A stretch of 64,000 nucleotides of DNA from Helicobacter salomonis. GTDB taxonomy: Bacteria; Campylobacterota; Campylobacteria; Campylobacterales; Helicobacteraceae. The DNA is taken from positions 23,615 through 87,614 of the forward strand of contig NZ_JAERIS010000002.1 in assembly GCF_017979425.1 (NCBI RefSeq). The letters are read 5' to 3'. The notes under the pieces are model-generated. The model made no database searches, was not told the origin of the DNA, and worked only from the letters and a program-made list of their open reading frames with translations. How positions within the stretch are numbered: position 1 is the first letter of the stretch; every line of letters starts with the position of its first letter. The position numbers were made by a program, and so were the translations under genes. Positions 27,649-37,267 of this stretch are shown piece by piece.

Positions 27649-28662
27649 CTGGACACAACTTTAGAAGATATTTTGACCCAGCTTTATGATAAAAAAAGTC
27701 TGACAGAGGCGCAGATTGTGAGACTCTTTGAGGCGATAACGCAGGGGAGTTTAAGCGCAGTGAAGATGGGGGCAGCTCTCATCGCACTCAAAATGAAACC
27801 AGAAAGTGTACATGAGATCGCTAGCGCTGTGCGCTTTTGTCTACGCCTACATTCCCAGCAGAGCACACTTTTGTGTTATGACAATTGTGGCACAGGAGGT
27901 GATGGAGCTAACACCATCAATGTGAGCACTATTAGCGCATTAGTGTGTGCTTCTATGGGCATTCCTATGGCCAAGCATGGCAATAAAAGTAGCTCACATG
28001 CTGGAGGGAGTGCGGATTTACTCGAATTCTTAGGTGTGAATACCAACATGGACTTTAAGCAGGCTCTAGCTTGCTTGCAACACACTAACTTCACCTTTCT
28101 ATTTGCCCCTCTTTACTATCCTCACTTCGCCCGCGTGGCTCCAGTGCGTAAAGAACTCAAAACCCGCACCATCTTTAATCTCATTGGACCACTCATCAAC
28201 CCCCTAGCTCCCAAAGCCCAGTTGCTAGGAGTTTACGATCCCAAATTCTGTTTACCCATGGCAGATGTGCTTTTGGACTTGGGCGTAGCACGCGCGTTAG
28301 TGGTGCACGGAAGGGGCTTGGATGAAATTGCTCTCCATGGAGAAACTCTTGTCTGTGAATTACAAGATCAAGAAATCCGACAATATAGGCTAAATCCTAG
28401 AGATTTGGGTTTACCCTCCTACACTTTGGAACAATTGCACTCTGAAAGCATAGAAACTAGCGCGCGCGCCTGCTTAGACCTCTTACAAGGACGAGGTTCT
28501 GAGGCACACCAAGCTAGCGTTGCGGCCAATAGCGCAGGGGTGCTCTACCTAGCGGGCAAGGTCACAAATTTCAAAGAAGGGGTTGAGATGACCTTAGCGC
28601 ATTTAAAGAGCGCACAGGCTTATACACATCTGCAACACATCATTAAGAGCAGCCATGTCTAA
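27649..28662 (+). CDS. trpD: Anthranilate phosphoribosyltransferase
   Basis: Joins anthranilate and PRPP in tryptophan synthesis. Seen: YDNCGTGGDGANTINVST (PRPP site), AKHGNKSSSHAGGSADLLE, and RTIFNLIGPLINP. The first standard start is TTG 27673, but the conserved N-terminus (DTTLEDILTQLYDKKSLT) begins at CTG 27649, nine bases after a GGGAGG site (27634-27639); TAA at 27622 blocks any longer start. A CTG start giving 337 residues therefore fits better than TTG. Overlaps trpCF by eight bases. Confidence 0.92.
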   Translation: MDTTLEDILTQLYDKKSLTEAQIVRLFEAITQGSLSAVKMGAALIALKMKPESVHEIASAVRFCLRLHSQQSTLLCYDNCGTGGDGANTINVSTISALVCASMGIPMAKHGNKSSSHAGGSADLLEFLGVNTNMDFKQALACLQHTNFTFLFAPLYYPHFARVAPVRKELKTRTIFNLIGPLINPLAPKAQLLGVYDPKFCLPMADVLLDLGVARALVVHGRGLDEIALHGETLVCELQDQEIRQYRLNPRDLGLPSYTLEQLHSESIETSARACLDLLQGRGSEAHQASVAANSAGVLYLAGKVTNFKEGVEMTLAHLKSAQAYTHLQHIIKSSHV

Positions 28663-30019
28663 GTATTTACAAGATATTCTCGCGCATAAACCCCAAGAGA
28701 TCGCCCTTTTAGAAAAAATCTACACTTTGCCCAGCAACTTGCCCCTCAGTCTTCGAGATTTTAAACAAGCCCTTTTAGAAAAGCGCACTAGCTTTATTTT
28801 AGAGTGCAAGAAAGCTTCGCCTTCTAAGGGACTGATCCGTGCAGACTTTAATTTGAAGCAGATTGTCAAAGTCTATAATAAATTCGCCACCTGCATTTCC
28901 GTACTCACTGACATGGCGTATTTCAAAGGCTCCTATGAAAATTTGCGCTTTGTGTCTGAGCACACCTGCAAACCTGTCCTATGTAAGGATTTTATTATTA
29001 CGCCATTCCAGGTCAAATTAGCAAGGCACATGGGGGCAGACGCAATTTTACTCATGCTTAGCGCCCTAGATGACACACAATACCACAAACTTGCCACTCT
29101 AGCACACTCTTTAAATATGGCGGTGCTGTGTGAAGTGAGCAATGCCCAAGAAGTGTACAGGGCATTAGGATTGGGCGCGCAGATCATTGGCATTAATAAT
29201 CGCAATCTACACACCTTACAGGTAGATTTAAACACCACGCACACCTTACGCGCGCTCATTCCTGAAGAGCATGTGGTGGTGAGCGAATCAGGCTTACACA
29301 CGCATGCTCAAGTGAAATCCCTCGCGCCCAAAGTGCATGGTTTCTTAATAGGTAGTGCATTAATGGGCCAATCTAATCTACACCAAGCATGCGTAGAGCT
29401 CATCTATGGTCCCCATAAACTCTGCGGACTCACACGACTTAAAGATGCTAAACGCGCCTATAAAGCCCATTTTCTTTATGGAGGTTTGATCTTTTACCCA
29501 AATTCACCCCGCTATATCACGCCTCAAAAAGCTCTTAGATTAGTGCGCAAAGTGCCTGGACTTAAATTTGTAGGGGTTTTTGTAGACCAAGACATTGCTA
29601 GCATCATCCATATCACGCAACGCTTACGCCTAAGCGCGCTCCAGCTCCATGGCAATTATAGTGTAGAGCAGATTGGCGCACTCAGGCGCTTTTTAGATTG
29701 CGCTATTTGGCAAGTGAGAAGTGTTGATCCGCAGGCGTGCACGCTAGAGAATTGGGAGAATAATGGTGCGGACCTTATCCTATTTGATAGCAAAGGGGCA
29801 CAAGCAGGGGGCAATGGAGTGAGCTTTGCGTGGGAACTCTTAAGCGCGTGTCAAGAACCCTTCATGTTAGCAGGAGGAATTGGAGTGCACAATCTTAAAG
29901 CCGCTCTGAGTGCGGGCGCGCTGGGCTTGGACATCAATTCCGGGGCAGAAAGAGCCCCAGGCAAAAAGAGCTACGCCAAAATCCAAGAGCTCGCCCAGCT
30001 TTTGAGAGATTTAACCTAA
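28655..30019 (+). CDS. trpC: Fused indole-3-glycerol phosphate synthase / phosphoribosylanthranilate isomerase
   Basis: Two consecutive TIM barrels in 454 residues. The TrpC half (1-250) has FILECKKASPSKGLIR, VLCKDFII and VVSESGLHT; the TrpF half (about 255-454) has KLCGLTR with the catalytic Cys, ALQLHGNYS and LAGGIGVHNL. Fused TrpCF is the form known in H. pylori (HP1279). Here trpD-trpCF stand alone: trpE, trpG, trpB and trpA are absent from the window, so the pathway is split across the genome or incomplete. Confidence 0.94.
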   Translation: MSKYLQDILAHKPQEIALLEKIYTLPSNLPLSLRDFKQALLEKRTSFILECKKASPSKGLIRADFNLKQIVKVYNKFATCISVLTDMAYFKGSYENLRFVSEHTCKPVLCKDFIITPFQVKLARHMGADAILLMLSALDDTQYHKLATLAHSLNMAVLCEVSNAQEVYRALGLGAQIIGINNRNLHTLQVDLNTTHTLRALIPEEHVVVSESGLHTHAQVKSLAPKVHGFLIGSALMGQSNLHQACVELIYGPHKLCGLTRLKDAKRAYKAHFLYGGLIFYPNSPRYITPQKALRLVRKVPGLKFVGVFVDQDIASIIHITQRLRLSALQLHGNYSVEQIGALRRFLDCAIWQVRSVDPQACTLENWENNGADLILFDSKGAQAGGNGVSFAWELLSACQEPFMLAGGIGVHNLKAALSAGALGLDINSGAERAPGKKSYAKIQELAQLLRDLT

Positions 30020-30060
30020 ACAACGGCCCAATACACCACGCATAGCTAAAGTTAAGGGTT

Positions 30061-31272
30061 TTAGCGCACGATCACTTCGTAGCTCAAACCTTGTTTAGTG
30101 AGTTCTTCTAAAAAGGGATCGGGATCGAGCTGTTCCAGATTGAACACTCCCTTAGAATTCGCCCCTCCCCAAATGCCTTTGCAAATCATCATGGCCCCCA
30201 CCACAGCAGGCACACCAGTGGTGTAGCTAATGGCTTGCGAACCCACTTCTTCATAACACTTTTGATGGTCACAGACATTGTAAATGTAGAGTTTTTTCTC
30301 CTGCTTATTTTGGCTACCATGGATGTAGCAACCAATATTGGTTTTACCCGTCGTCTTGCCCGCAAGACTGGCTGGATCGGGCAAAAGTTGTTTTAGTACC
30401 TGAATAGGCACGACCTGGGCGCGTCCTCCCTGTGCTGTGGGTACCTCCACGGGGTCGATATTGAGCATACCCACGTTGGCCAAACAACGCATATGATTTA
30501 AGTAATTCTCTGAAAAGGTCATGAAGAAACGAATCCGTTTCAGACCCTTGATGTGCTTGACCAAGGACTCCAATTCTTCATGGTAGAGCAGGTAAGAATC
30601 GCGCTCGCCAATCCCTGGATATGCCCATGTTTGCTTGATTTCCAGAGGTTTGGTTTCCACCCATGCGCCATTTTCGTAGTAACGCCCCAGCGCACTTACC
30701 TCTCTTAAATTGATTTCAGGGTTAAAATTGGTCGCAAAGGGATAGGGATGGTTGCCCGCATTGCAGTCTAAAATATCGATGTTATAAATCTCGTCAAAAT
30801 GGTGTTTTTGAGCGTAGGCGCAAAAGACATTGGTAACTCCCGGATCAAAGCCACTCCCCAGTAAACCAAAAATCTGGGCTTCCTTGTAGGCCTTATCAAA
30901 AGCCCATTGTTCCTTATACTCAAATTTAGCCACATCAGGGTGCTCGTAGTTGGCAGTGTCCAGGTAATTGGTTTTGGTTTCCAAGCAAGCCTGCATAATC
31001 GCTAAATCCTGATAAGGTAGAGCGACATTGATCACCACTTTAGGGCGGTATTTTTCTATAAGGGCTATTAATTCTGGCACATTATCCGCATTGACCTGCT
31101 CACAAACCACCTCGCCAAAATTTCTCGCCTTGATATCCTTAGCGATCTGTTGACACTTGGAGAGAGTGCGGCTAGCCAACACCACTTGGCTAAAAACTTG
31201 GCGGTTTTGGCACAGCTTATGGGCAACTACGTTACCAACTCCCCCAGCCCCAATTTGCAAGACAACGGACAT
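30061..31272 (-). CDS. Saccharopine dehydrogenase family, carboxynorspermidine synthase-like
   Basis: 403 residues. N-terminal NADP-binding motif VLQIGAGGVGNVVAHKL, then NADNVPELIALIEKYRPKVVINVALPYQDL and GFDPGVTNVFCAYAQ. These are features of LYS1/LYS9-like reductases, specifically the carboxynorspermidine dehydrogenase branch used by Campylobacter (Cj0172c) to make spermidine from aspartate semialdehyde. The substrate is inferred from family. Monocistronic, convergent with trpCF. Confidence 0.85.
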   Translation of the reverse strand: MSVVLQIGAGGVGNVVAHKLCQNRQVFSQVVLASRTLSKCQQIAKDIKARNFGEVVCEQVNADNVPELIALIEKYRPKVVINVALPYQDLAIMQACLETKTNYLDTANYEHPDVAKFEYKEQWAFDKAYKEAQIFGLLGSGFDPGVTNVFCAYAQKHHFDEIYNIDILDCNAGNHPYPFATNFNPEINLREVSALGRYYENGAWVETKPLEIKQTWAYPGIGERDSYLLYHEELESLVKHIKGLKRIRFFMTFSENYLNHMRCLANVGMLNIDPVEVPTAQGGRAQVVPIQVLKQLLPDPASLAGKTTGKTNIGCYIHGSQNKQEKKLYIYNVCDHQKCYEEVGSQAISYTTGVPAVVGAMMICKGIWGGANSKGVFNLEQLDPDPFLEELTKQGLSYEVIVR

Positions 31273-31352
31273 CTCTTCCCTTTTATAATAACACGATGAT
31301 ATATGCTATTATAGGCTAAATATTTTAACGCTTCAATTAAACGGGGTTGCTG

Positions 31353-32582
31353 ATGCAAACGATCACTCTTGATATTTACGGGACTTTAGTGTGCATGGTG
31401 GGGGTGTTGTTGTTAGGGCGTTGGATCATCTCCAAAGTTAAGTTCTTGCGCGATTATGACATCCCCGAGCCCGTGGTGGGAGGGGTGTTGGTGGCCCTGG
31501 CGATCATGATTGCTCATAAATTTTACGATTTTAAGTTAGTCCTCGATTCGGGGCTGAAAACCCCCTTGATGCTCATTTTCTTTATCACCATTGGATTGAG
31601 TGCGGATTTTGCTTCCTTGAAAAAAGGGGGAAAAATGTTGGGCATTTTTGTAGCAGTGGTGGGGGTGTTTGTGGTGATTCAAAATGCCGTAGGGGTAGGG
31701 ATTGCTAGTCTGATTGGGGCTAATCCTTTGATGGGGCTTTTAGGAGGTTCGATCTCCTTGATTGGAGGGCATGGCACTAGCGCGGCATGGTCAGATGTTT
31801 TTGTTAAAACCCCCTATAATTTTGCAGAAAGCTTAGAAGTGTCCATCACCTGCGCGACCTTTGGCCTGGTGAGTGGGGGGCTCATTGGGGGACCTGTAGC
31901 GCGCTATCTCATCAAGAAATACAAGTTAGAACCCAGTCAGCAAGACAAAGAACGCATGGAACAAGAACCTCCCAGTGCTTTTGAAACTCCTAAAAAAGAG
32001 CGCCTCATCACCGCGAGCAGTTTTGTAGAGAGTCTGGCCCTAGTGAGTATTGCCCTATTGGTGGGCACTTTGATCTCTAAAATGGCGCATGTTAAGGTGG
32101 GCGGAGTTACTTTACCCACCTTTGTGTGGTGTTTGTTTGTGGGGGTCGTGTTGCGCAATATGCTTTCTTATTTTAAAATCCACAAGGTTTTTGATCGCGA
32201 GGTGAGTGTGATTGGGAATGTGAGCTTGAATCTCTTTTTGGCCTACGCCTTGATGAGTATTGATTTAGTCAAACTCGCTCATTTAGCTTTGCCCATTATC
32301 ATCATTTTGAGTGTGCAGGTGGTAGTGATGATTCTTTATAGCATTTTTATTACCTTTAGAGCTTGCGGTAAAAACTACGATGCGGCGGTCTTAAGTGCCG
32401 GGCACTGCGGCTTTGGCTTGGGTGCAACGCCAACCGCCATGGTGAACATGCAAACCATCACCACCCACTATGGACATAGCCATGTCGCCTTCCTAGTCGT
32501 GCCCTTAGTGGGGGCATTTTTTGTGGATATCATTAACGCCGTGGTGATCAAGAGCTTTTTAGCTCTGCCTTTTTTTCATTAA
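31353..32582 (+). CDS. gltS: Sodium/glutamate symporter GltS
   Basis: Na+-coupled glutamate importer, 409 residues, about ten transmembrane helices with Gly-rich half-repeats. Diagnostic segments are GGHGTSAAWSDVF in the first half and AGHCGFGLGATPTAMVNM in the second, the paired pore loops of the family. ATG 31353 fits the family start; the frame opens at TTG 31347. First gene of a block matching HP1506-HP1503. Confidence 0.94.
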   Translation: MQTITLDIYGTLVCMVGVLLLGRWIISKVKFLRDYDIPEPVVGGVLVALAIMIAHKFYDFKLVLDSGLKTPLMLIFFITIGLSADFASLKKGGKMLGIFVAVVGVFVVIQNAVGVGIASLIGANPLMGLLGGSISLIGGHGTSAAWSDVFVKTPYNFAESLEVSITCATFGLVSGGLIGGPVARYLIKKYKLEPSQQDKERMEQEPPSAFETPKKERLITASSFVESLALVSIALLVGTLISKMAHVKVGGVTLPTFVWCLFVGVVLRNMLSYFKIHKVFDREVSVIGNVSLNLFLAYALMSIDLVKLAHLALPIIIILSVQVVVMILYSIFITFRACGKNYDAAVLSAGHCGFGLGATPTAMVNMQTITTHYGHSHVAFLVVPLVGAFFVDIINAVVIKSFLALPFFH

Positions 32583-32591
32583 AGGTGAGCC

Positions 32592-33623
32592 TTGTTTTCT
32601 CTTTTAATGCATGCTTGCGTAAAGAGGGCGTGGGAGGTACAAACTTTGGCCTTGCCTAATCCCAGTGTGGCGTGTATGGTGTTAGATCAAAACTTCCAGC
32701 TTTTAAGTCTGCAAACCCATGTCAAAGCCCACACCCCTCATGCCGAAGTGCACGCCCTAAGAGAAGCTTTTAATGCCCTTTCTCCCACCCCCTTCCCTAA
32801 AGACATCGACCCCCTAGACAAGAAAGCCAATTACAACTTTCTAGCCCACAATCATAATGATCTCTTTGAAGGGTGCACCATTCTAGTAACCCTAGAACCC
32901 TGCAACCACTTTGGCAAAACCCCTCCCTGCGCAGCATTGCTATGCGCGCTCAAGCCTAAGCGCGTGGTTGTGGGTGCGCGCGAACAACACCTCCAAGCGA
33001 TGGGTGGACTAAAACGCTTACAAGAAGCAGGGATTGAAGTCATGGTGCTAGACTTACCCGCTTGCTACGATTTGCTCTACCCTTTTAAATGCCTCTCTAC
33101 TAAGGGGGTGTTCAACCTCTTTAAGATTGCCACAAGGTTAGATGGAAATTATCAAGGTAAGATTTCAGGGGACAAAAGCCTAGCCTTCACACACAACCAA
33201 CGCGGGGTCGCCCAAACTCTTATTATCTCAGGGCAGAGCGCGCGCACCGATCGCCCCCTGCTCGATCACCGCTTCGCTGATCCACTTTATCAAGAACGCC
33301 TTTGCGATGTAGCGATTTTGAGCCGTAACCCCATCATCGATCGCACTCTACCTCTTTTTAGTGTGCCCGGGCGTGAAGTCCATCTATGCACTCGCGTGCA
33401 GGATTTACCCCTGCATATCAGCTTTAACATCATTGAGGGAGGGTGGCACTTGCTGGCCAGCCTGCAAGATCACATTGATATGCTCTTAACCCACACCAAT
33501 GCTTCCCTAGAGCCCCACCACCCTATCCCCCACCACGCACAGGCCCACTTCACCCCCCGACACGCCCAGATTTTAGATCACGACTTGCTCACATGGCACT
33601 CTTGCGGCTCTACCAACCCTTAG
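32592..33623 (+). CDS. ribD: Riboflavin biosynthesis protein RibD (deaminase/reductase)
   Basis: Bifunctional enzyme of riboflavin synthesis. N-terminal zinc deaminase: HAEVHALREA (ligand His and catalytic Glu) and a TLEPCNHFGKTPPCAALLCA Cys pair; C-terminal NADPH reductase from about residue 170. The start is TTG 32592, eight bases after AAAGGTGA, giving an N-terminus (MFSLLMHACVKRAW) like HP1505; an ATG five codons later is the alternative. 343 residues. Overlaps the following methyltransferase by 31 bases. Confidence 0.9.
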   Translation: MFSLLMHACVKRAWEVQTLALPNPSVACMVLDQNFQLLSLQTHVKAHTPHAEVHALREAFNALSPTPFPKDIDPLDKKANYNFLAHNHNDLFEGCTILVTLEPCNHFGKTPPCAALLCALKPKRVVVGAREQHLQAMGGLKRLQEAGIEVMVLDLPACYDLLYPFKCLSTKGVFNLFKIATRLDGNYQGKISGDKSLAFTHNQRGVAQTLIISGQSARTDRPLLDHRFADPLYQERLCDVAILSRNPIIDRTLPLFSVPGREVHLCTRVQDLPLHISFNIIEGGWHLLASLQDHIDMLLTHTNASLEPHHPIPHHAQAHFTPRHAQILDHDLLTWHSCGSTNP

Positions 33624-34303
33624 GGGGGTATGCCTACAATAGCGACAGCCTCTTTTTAGCCCATTTCGCCCGCCCCTTTATCAAAAAACGCGCTAAACTC
33701 TTAGATGTGGGTGCGGGCTGTGGGGTGGTGGGTTTGCTCTGCGCTAGAGAATGGGGCAACCCCCTAGATTTGATCGAGGTCGATCCCAATCTGGCTTTTT
33801 TTGCCCAGCAAAATAGCATCCATGTCTCCCATGCACGCGTGATCTGTGATAATTTTTTACATGCCAACCTTGAAACTTATGATTGCATTCTCTCCAATCC
33901 TCCCTACTATCACCTCAACAGCCCCCAAAGCTCCAACCCCCAAATTGCCCGCGCCACCAACCAAAGCTTTTTACCCTTAAGCGCGCTGTGTGCCAAGGCT
34001 TACAGCCTTCTAAAACCCCATGGTTATTTTATTCTCTGCTACCATGCTAATTTAGCAGATACTCTACTTTTTCATCTGCAAAACGCCAAACTTAACCCCG
34101 TGTGCATGCGCTTCGTGCATCCCTTTAAACACAAAAAAGCCACTCTTGTACTCTGTTGTGCGCGCAAGAGCTCTAAAAGCCTGCTAGAAGTCCAACCTCC
34201 ACTCATCACGCATAACTCCAAAGATCAGCGCGATGTAACTCCTGAGGTGGCCAGTATTTATGCCCATGCCCAGACCTACAGCATTAAGGCAACACTTGGG
34301 TAA
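33593..34303 (+). CDS. tRNA1(Val) (adenine-N6)-methyltransferase-like SAM methyltransferase
   Basis: 236 residues. Motif I LLDVGAGCGVVGLL, acidic residue in IEVDPNLAFFAQQN and catalytic DCILSNPPYY (N-P-P-Y for amino-group methylation). The N-terminal 'YQPLGGYAYNSDSLFLAHF' is the TrmN6/YfiC pattern, pointing to A37 methylation of tRNA1(Val). Counterpart of HP1504. It overlaps both ribD and ccoI, so it is in one operon with them. Confidence 0.82.
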   Translation: MALLRLYQPLGGYAYNSDSLFLAHFARPFIKKRAKLLDVGAGCGVVGLLCAREWGNPLDLIEVDPNLAFFAQQNSIHVSHARVICDNFLHANLETYDCILSNPPYYHLNSPQSSNPQIARATNQSFLPLSALCAKAYSLLKPHGYFILCYHANLADTLLFHLQNAKLNPVCMRFVHPFKHKKATLVLCCARKSSKSLLEVQPPLITHNSKDQRDVTPEVASIYAHAQTYSIKATLG

Positions 34304-36686
34304 AATTCCCTGCGCGCATTGTCAATTACTCTACCCCCCCCACGCCCTCAAAAAAGCCCCCGAGCAGGACCTCTATTTTTGCTGTGCAGGGTGTGAGAGC
34401 GTGTATTTTTTACTGCATTCTTTAGAATTGGAGAACTTCTATGATAAATTAGGGGATAAGACCCTCCAGCCTATCTCAGAGCCACAAAGCCCCATCTCTA
34501 CTCACTATGACACTTCCCAATTCTTAGAGGCCTTTAGCACCCCCACCAAAGAGGGACTAGAGGTGGCGCTTATTTTAGAAAATATCCATTGTGCGGCGTG
34601 TATTTGGCTCATCGAACATGTACTTTTAAAACAAGAAGGGGTTAATAAGGTGCAGGTTAATTACACCACACACAGGGCTTATATTGACTTTGACCCCCAG
34701 AATATCCCCCTCTCAAAAGTATTGAGTACCATTGAGACCATTGGGTATCGTGCGCGCGTCTTTGATCCCAAAATCGAGAGCGGAGGCAAAAAAGCGCATT
34801 ATCACCACTATGTGGCTTTGGTGGTGGGCATTTTCTCTACCATGAATGTGATGTGGATTGCCATTGCCAATTATGCGGGTTATTTTTCGGGGATGGACGC
34901 TAACATGAGCTTTAAGCTCAATATCGCCTCGTGGGTTTTGAGTAGTCTAACCCTCTTTATCACGGGAGCAGCATTTTTAAAGGGGGCGTTTTACGGGCTC
35001 AAAAACGGCTTTTTTGGCATGGATTTGAGCGTGAGTCTAGGCGCACTCACAACCTATCTTTATTCGATTTATGCCACTTTCCATGCCCAAGAACCCTATT
35101 TTGAATCGGTGAGCATGATCATCACCTTAGTTTTCATCTCTAAATTCTTAGAGCTCAAGGCCAAGATACGGGCGAATACCCTGCTAGATAGCTTGCAAGG
35201 CGCACTGCCTTCCCAAGTGTTACTCTTGCGCGAGACAGAGGGGGGAGTAGAGCGCGTGCTAGTTTCTCCGACCGAGGTAAAAATTGGGGATCGCATCGAG
35301 GTTTTGAGTGGGGAGTGTGTCGCCTCAGATGGAGAGCTAGAGAGCGCACACGCACAGGTGAATAGTCAAATTGTCAATGGAGAGATCACCCCCTTAGACT
35401 TACACGCCGGGCAGAGCGTGCTCTCGGGCTATAGCAATGTAGGAGCGAGTTTTGTCTACCGCGTGCGCACCCCTTTTAAGCAATCCTTTCTAAGTCAAAT
35501 GGTGCGCTTGGTTCAAAAGAGTTTCACCCAAAAGCCCCAAATCCAAATGCAGGCAGACAAACTTGCCCACCGCTTCACCCAAATCGTGCTGTTCATCACT
35601 TTAGTCAGTTTGCTAGGCTGGGGATTCTTGGGTGGGGTGTGGGAGCGCGCGCTAGTGATTAGTGTGAGTGTGCTCATCATCGCCTGCCCATGCGCCTTTG
35701 CCCTAGCTACCCCGATTGCTCTTGTCTTAGCGACTAATCAGGCTTTTAAGAAGGGGATTTTATGCAAACAGGCCGCTAGCCTAGAAACTCTGGCTAAAGT
35801 GCAAAAACTCTTTGTGGACAAAACCGGCACGCTCACTATGCCCACTCTCCAAGTACAAGATTATAAAGTTTATAGGGACTACAACCCTCATTGGCTCTTA
35901 AGTCTAGTCGTGCACAACCCCCACCCTGTCTCTAAGGGAGTGAGTGTGTGGACACAAGAAAACTTTAACACCCAAGCTAGCACACCCTTAGATTCTCTAA
36001 CCCAAGAGGTAGGGGGATTGAGGGGGGAAATTGGCGGGCATATCTTACTGGGGGGGAGTGTGGAGTATTTACGCGCGCAGGGAGTAGAGATTGCGGAGCA
36101 ATCTCAAGAAAGCCACTTTGCCTACAGCGAAGATGGAGAGATTAAAGCCCTCTTTAACTTGCACGCCCCCCTAAAGCCAGACAGCGTGCAGAGTGTGCGC
36201 GCCTTGCAAGAAATGGGGCTAGAAATAGAAATTTTAAGTGGGGATTCTAGCGTGCAGGTGCATCACATTGCCCAAAGCTTGGGCATTGCCTGCCATGCCC
36301 CCCTAAGCCCGGAGCAGAAATTGACCCATATCCAAGGGGCTTTAGCACGGGGAGAAATGATTGCGATGGTAGGCGATGGGATGAATGACGCGCCCTCTCT
36401 GGCGCAAAGTCAGGTTTCTTTGTGTATGTGTGAGGGGCATGATTTGAGCCTGCTACATAGCGATGTGATTTTGCTCAATACCTCTTTTAAAAGCGTGCTG
36501 AATGCTTTTGTCATCGCCAAACAAGCCCACCAGCGCGTGCGCCAAAACCTGCTCATCAGCACGCTCTACAACGCTTTACTCATTCCCTGCGCGGTGTGTG
36601 GGTTCATTAACCCCCCCTTAGCTGCCCTAAGCATGAGCCTAAGTTCTCTGTTAGTGGTGGGGAATAGTTTTAGGTTGCGGGGTTAA
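34260..36686 (+). CDS. ccoI: Copper-exporting P1B-type ATPase of cbb3 oxidase assembly (CcoI/FixI)
   Basis: 808 residues. N-terminal Cys-rich segment (IPCAHC ... YFCCAGCESVYFLL) followed by a heavy-metal domain with CAAC, membrane helices, the CPC ion-binding motif in IIACPCAFALATP, phosphorylation site FVDKTGTLT and hinge MVGDGMNDAPSLAQS. The N-terminal FCCxGC block is typical of CcoI/FixI, which supplies copper to cytochrome cbb3 oxidase. Counterpart of HP1503. Start chosen at ATG 34260; ATG 34266 is equally possible and neither has a strong SD. Confidence 0.9.
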   Translation: MPMPRPTALRQHLGKIPCAHCQLLYPPHALKKAPEQDLYFCCAGCESVYFLLHSLELENFYDKLGDKTLQPISEPQSPISTHYDTSQFLEAFSTPTKEGLEVALILENIHCAACIWLIEHVLLKQEGVNKVQVNYTTHRAYIDFDPQNIPLSKVLSTIETIGYRARVFDPKIESGGKKAHYHHYVALVVGIFSTMNVMWIAIANYAGYFSGMDANMSFKLNIASWVLSSLTLFITGAAFLKGAFYGLKNGFFGMDLSVSLGALTTYLYSIYATFHAQEPYFESVSMIITLVFISKFLELKAKIRANTLLDSLQGALPSQVLLLRETEGGVERVLVSPTEVKIGDRIEVLSGECVASDGELESAHAQVNSQIVNGEITPLDLHAGQSVLSGYSNVGASFVYRVRTPFKQSFLSQMVRLVQKSFTQKPQIQMQADKLAHRFTQIVLFITLVSLLGWGFLGGVWERALVISVSVLIIACPCAFALATPIALVLATNQAFKKGILCKQAASLETLAKVQKLFVDKTGTLTMPTLQVQDYKVYRDYNPHWLLSLVVHNPHPVSKGVSVWTQENFNTQASTPLDSLTQEVGGLRGEIGGHILLGGSVEYLRAQGVEIAEQSQESHFAYSEDGEIKALFNLHAPLKPDSVQSVRALQEMGLEIEILSGDSSVQVHHIAQSLGIACHAPLSPEQKLTHIQGALARGEMIAMVGDGMNDAPSLAQSQVSLCMCEGHDLSLLHSDVILLNTSFKSVLNAFVIAKQAHQRVRQNLLISTLYNALLIPCAVCGFINPPLAALSMSLSSLLVVGNSFRLRG

Positions 36687-36695
36687 AATTAATAG

Positions 36696-37190
36696 CTAGC
36701 CGATCTCCACATGAAGCCATTTAAATTCGCCGTAAGTCCCACGAATCTTGTTTTCTAGGCAACTAAAATCCCAACATTCATTTTTAAAATTGCCCAGTAA
36801 GCATCCTGTGCTGAATTTATGGCAATTTAGTTCAGAATTATCAATAGCAATCCAAGCGTATTCTTTGCCTCTTGCCTTACTCCTTGCACTTTCAACAGCT
36901 GTTTTAGCTCTTTGAGCTACTTGTTCTGAACCAAGCGAATTACCATCTTTACCGCAGGCAATATAAATTTTTCCACCCTCTTTGAGCTTCCCCTCTCTTT
37001 CATCTTCTAAGCGTGTCAAAAAGTGGCGGGGATGGGCATATCTAATGTAAGCCTTGCCATCCTTGTTAGTTACTTCTGCGATGAGATTATCCCCAACGTA
37101 AATACCCGAATGTGCAACCCAAAAGCGTATATCACAATACAAAACAGCTCCGAGTTTAGCATACCTTTCTAAGCTTGTAATTTTTGCCAT
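36696..37190 (-). CDS. LRAT-like (NlpC/P60 superfamily) protein of unknown role
   Basis: 164 residues, soluble, no signal peptide. VAHSGIYVGDN (residues about 25-36) matches the His motif of lecithin:retinol acyltransferase / H-rev107 proteins, and SELNCHKFSTGCLLGN (about 118-133) matches their catalytic NCEHF-type Cys motif. The order His before Cys is that of the permuted NlpC/P60 clan, which includes thiol hydrolases and acyltransferases. No such gene lies at this position in H. pylori. It is adjacent to a decayed Sel1 gene and faces ccoI. SD AAAAGGAG lies upstream of ATG 37190. Confidence 0.65.
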   Translation of the reverse strand: MAKITSLERYAKLGAVLYCDIRFWVAHSGIYVGDNLIAEVTNKDGKAYIRYAHPRHFLTRLEDEREGKLKEGGKIYIACGKDGNSLGSEQVAQRAKTAVESARSKARGKEYAWIAIDNSELNCHKFSTGCLLGNFKNECWDFSCLENKIRGTYGEFKWLHVEIG

Positions 37191-37267
37191 TAGAAAACTC
37201 CTTTTACATATTTTTCCTCATCCACTAATACCAATTCTCAAGATTGTGGATTGTGCATATTCTCTCT

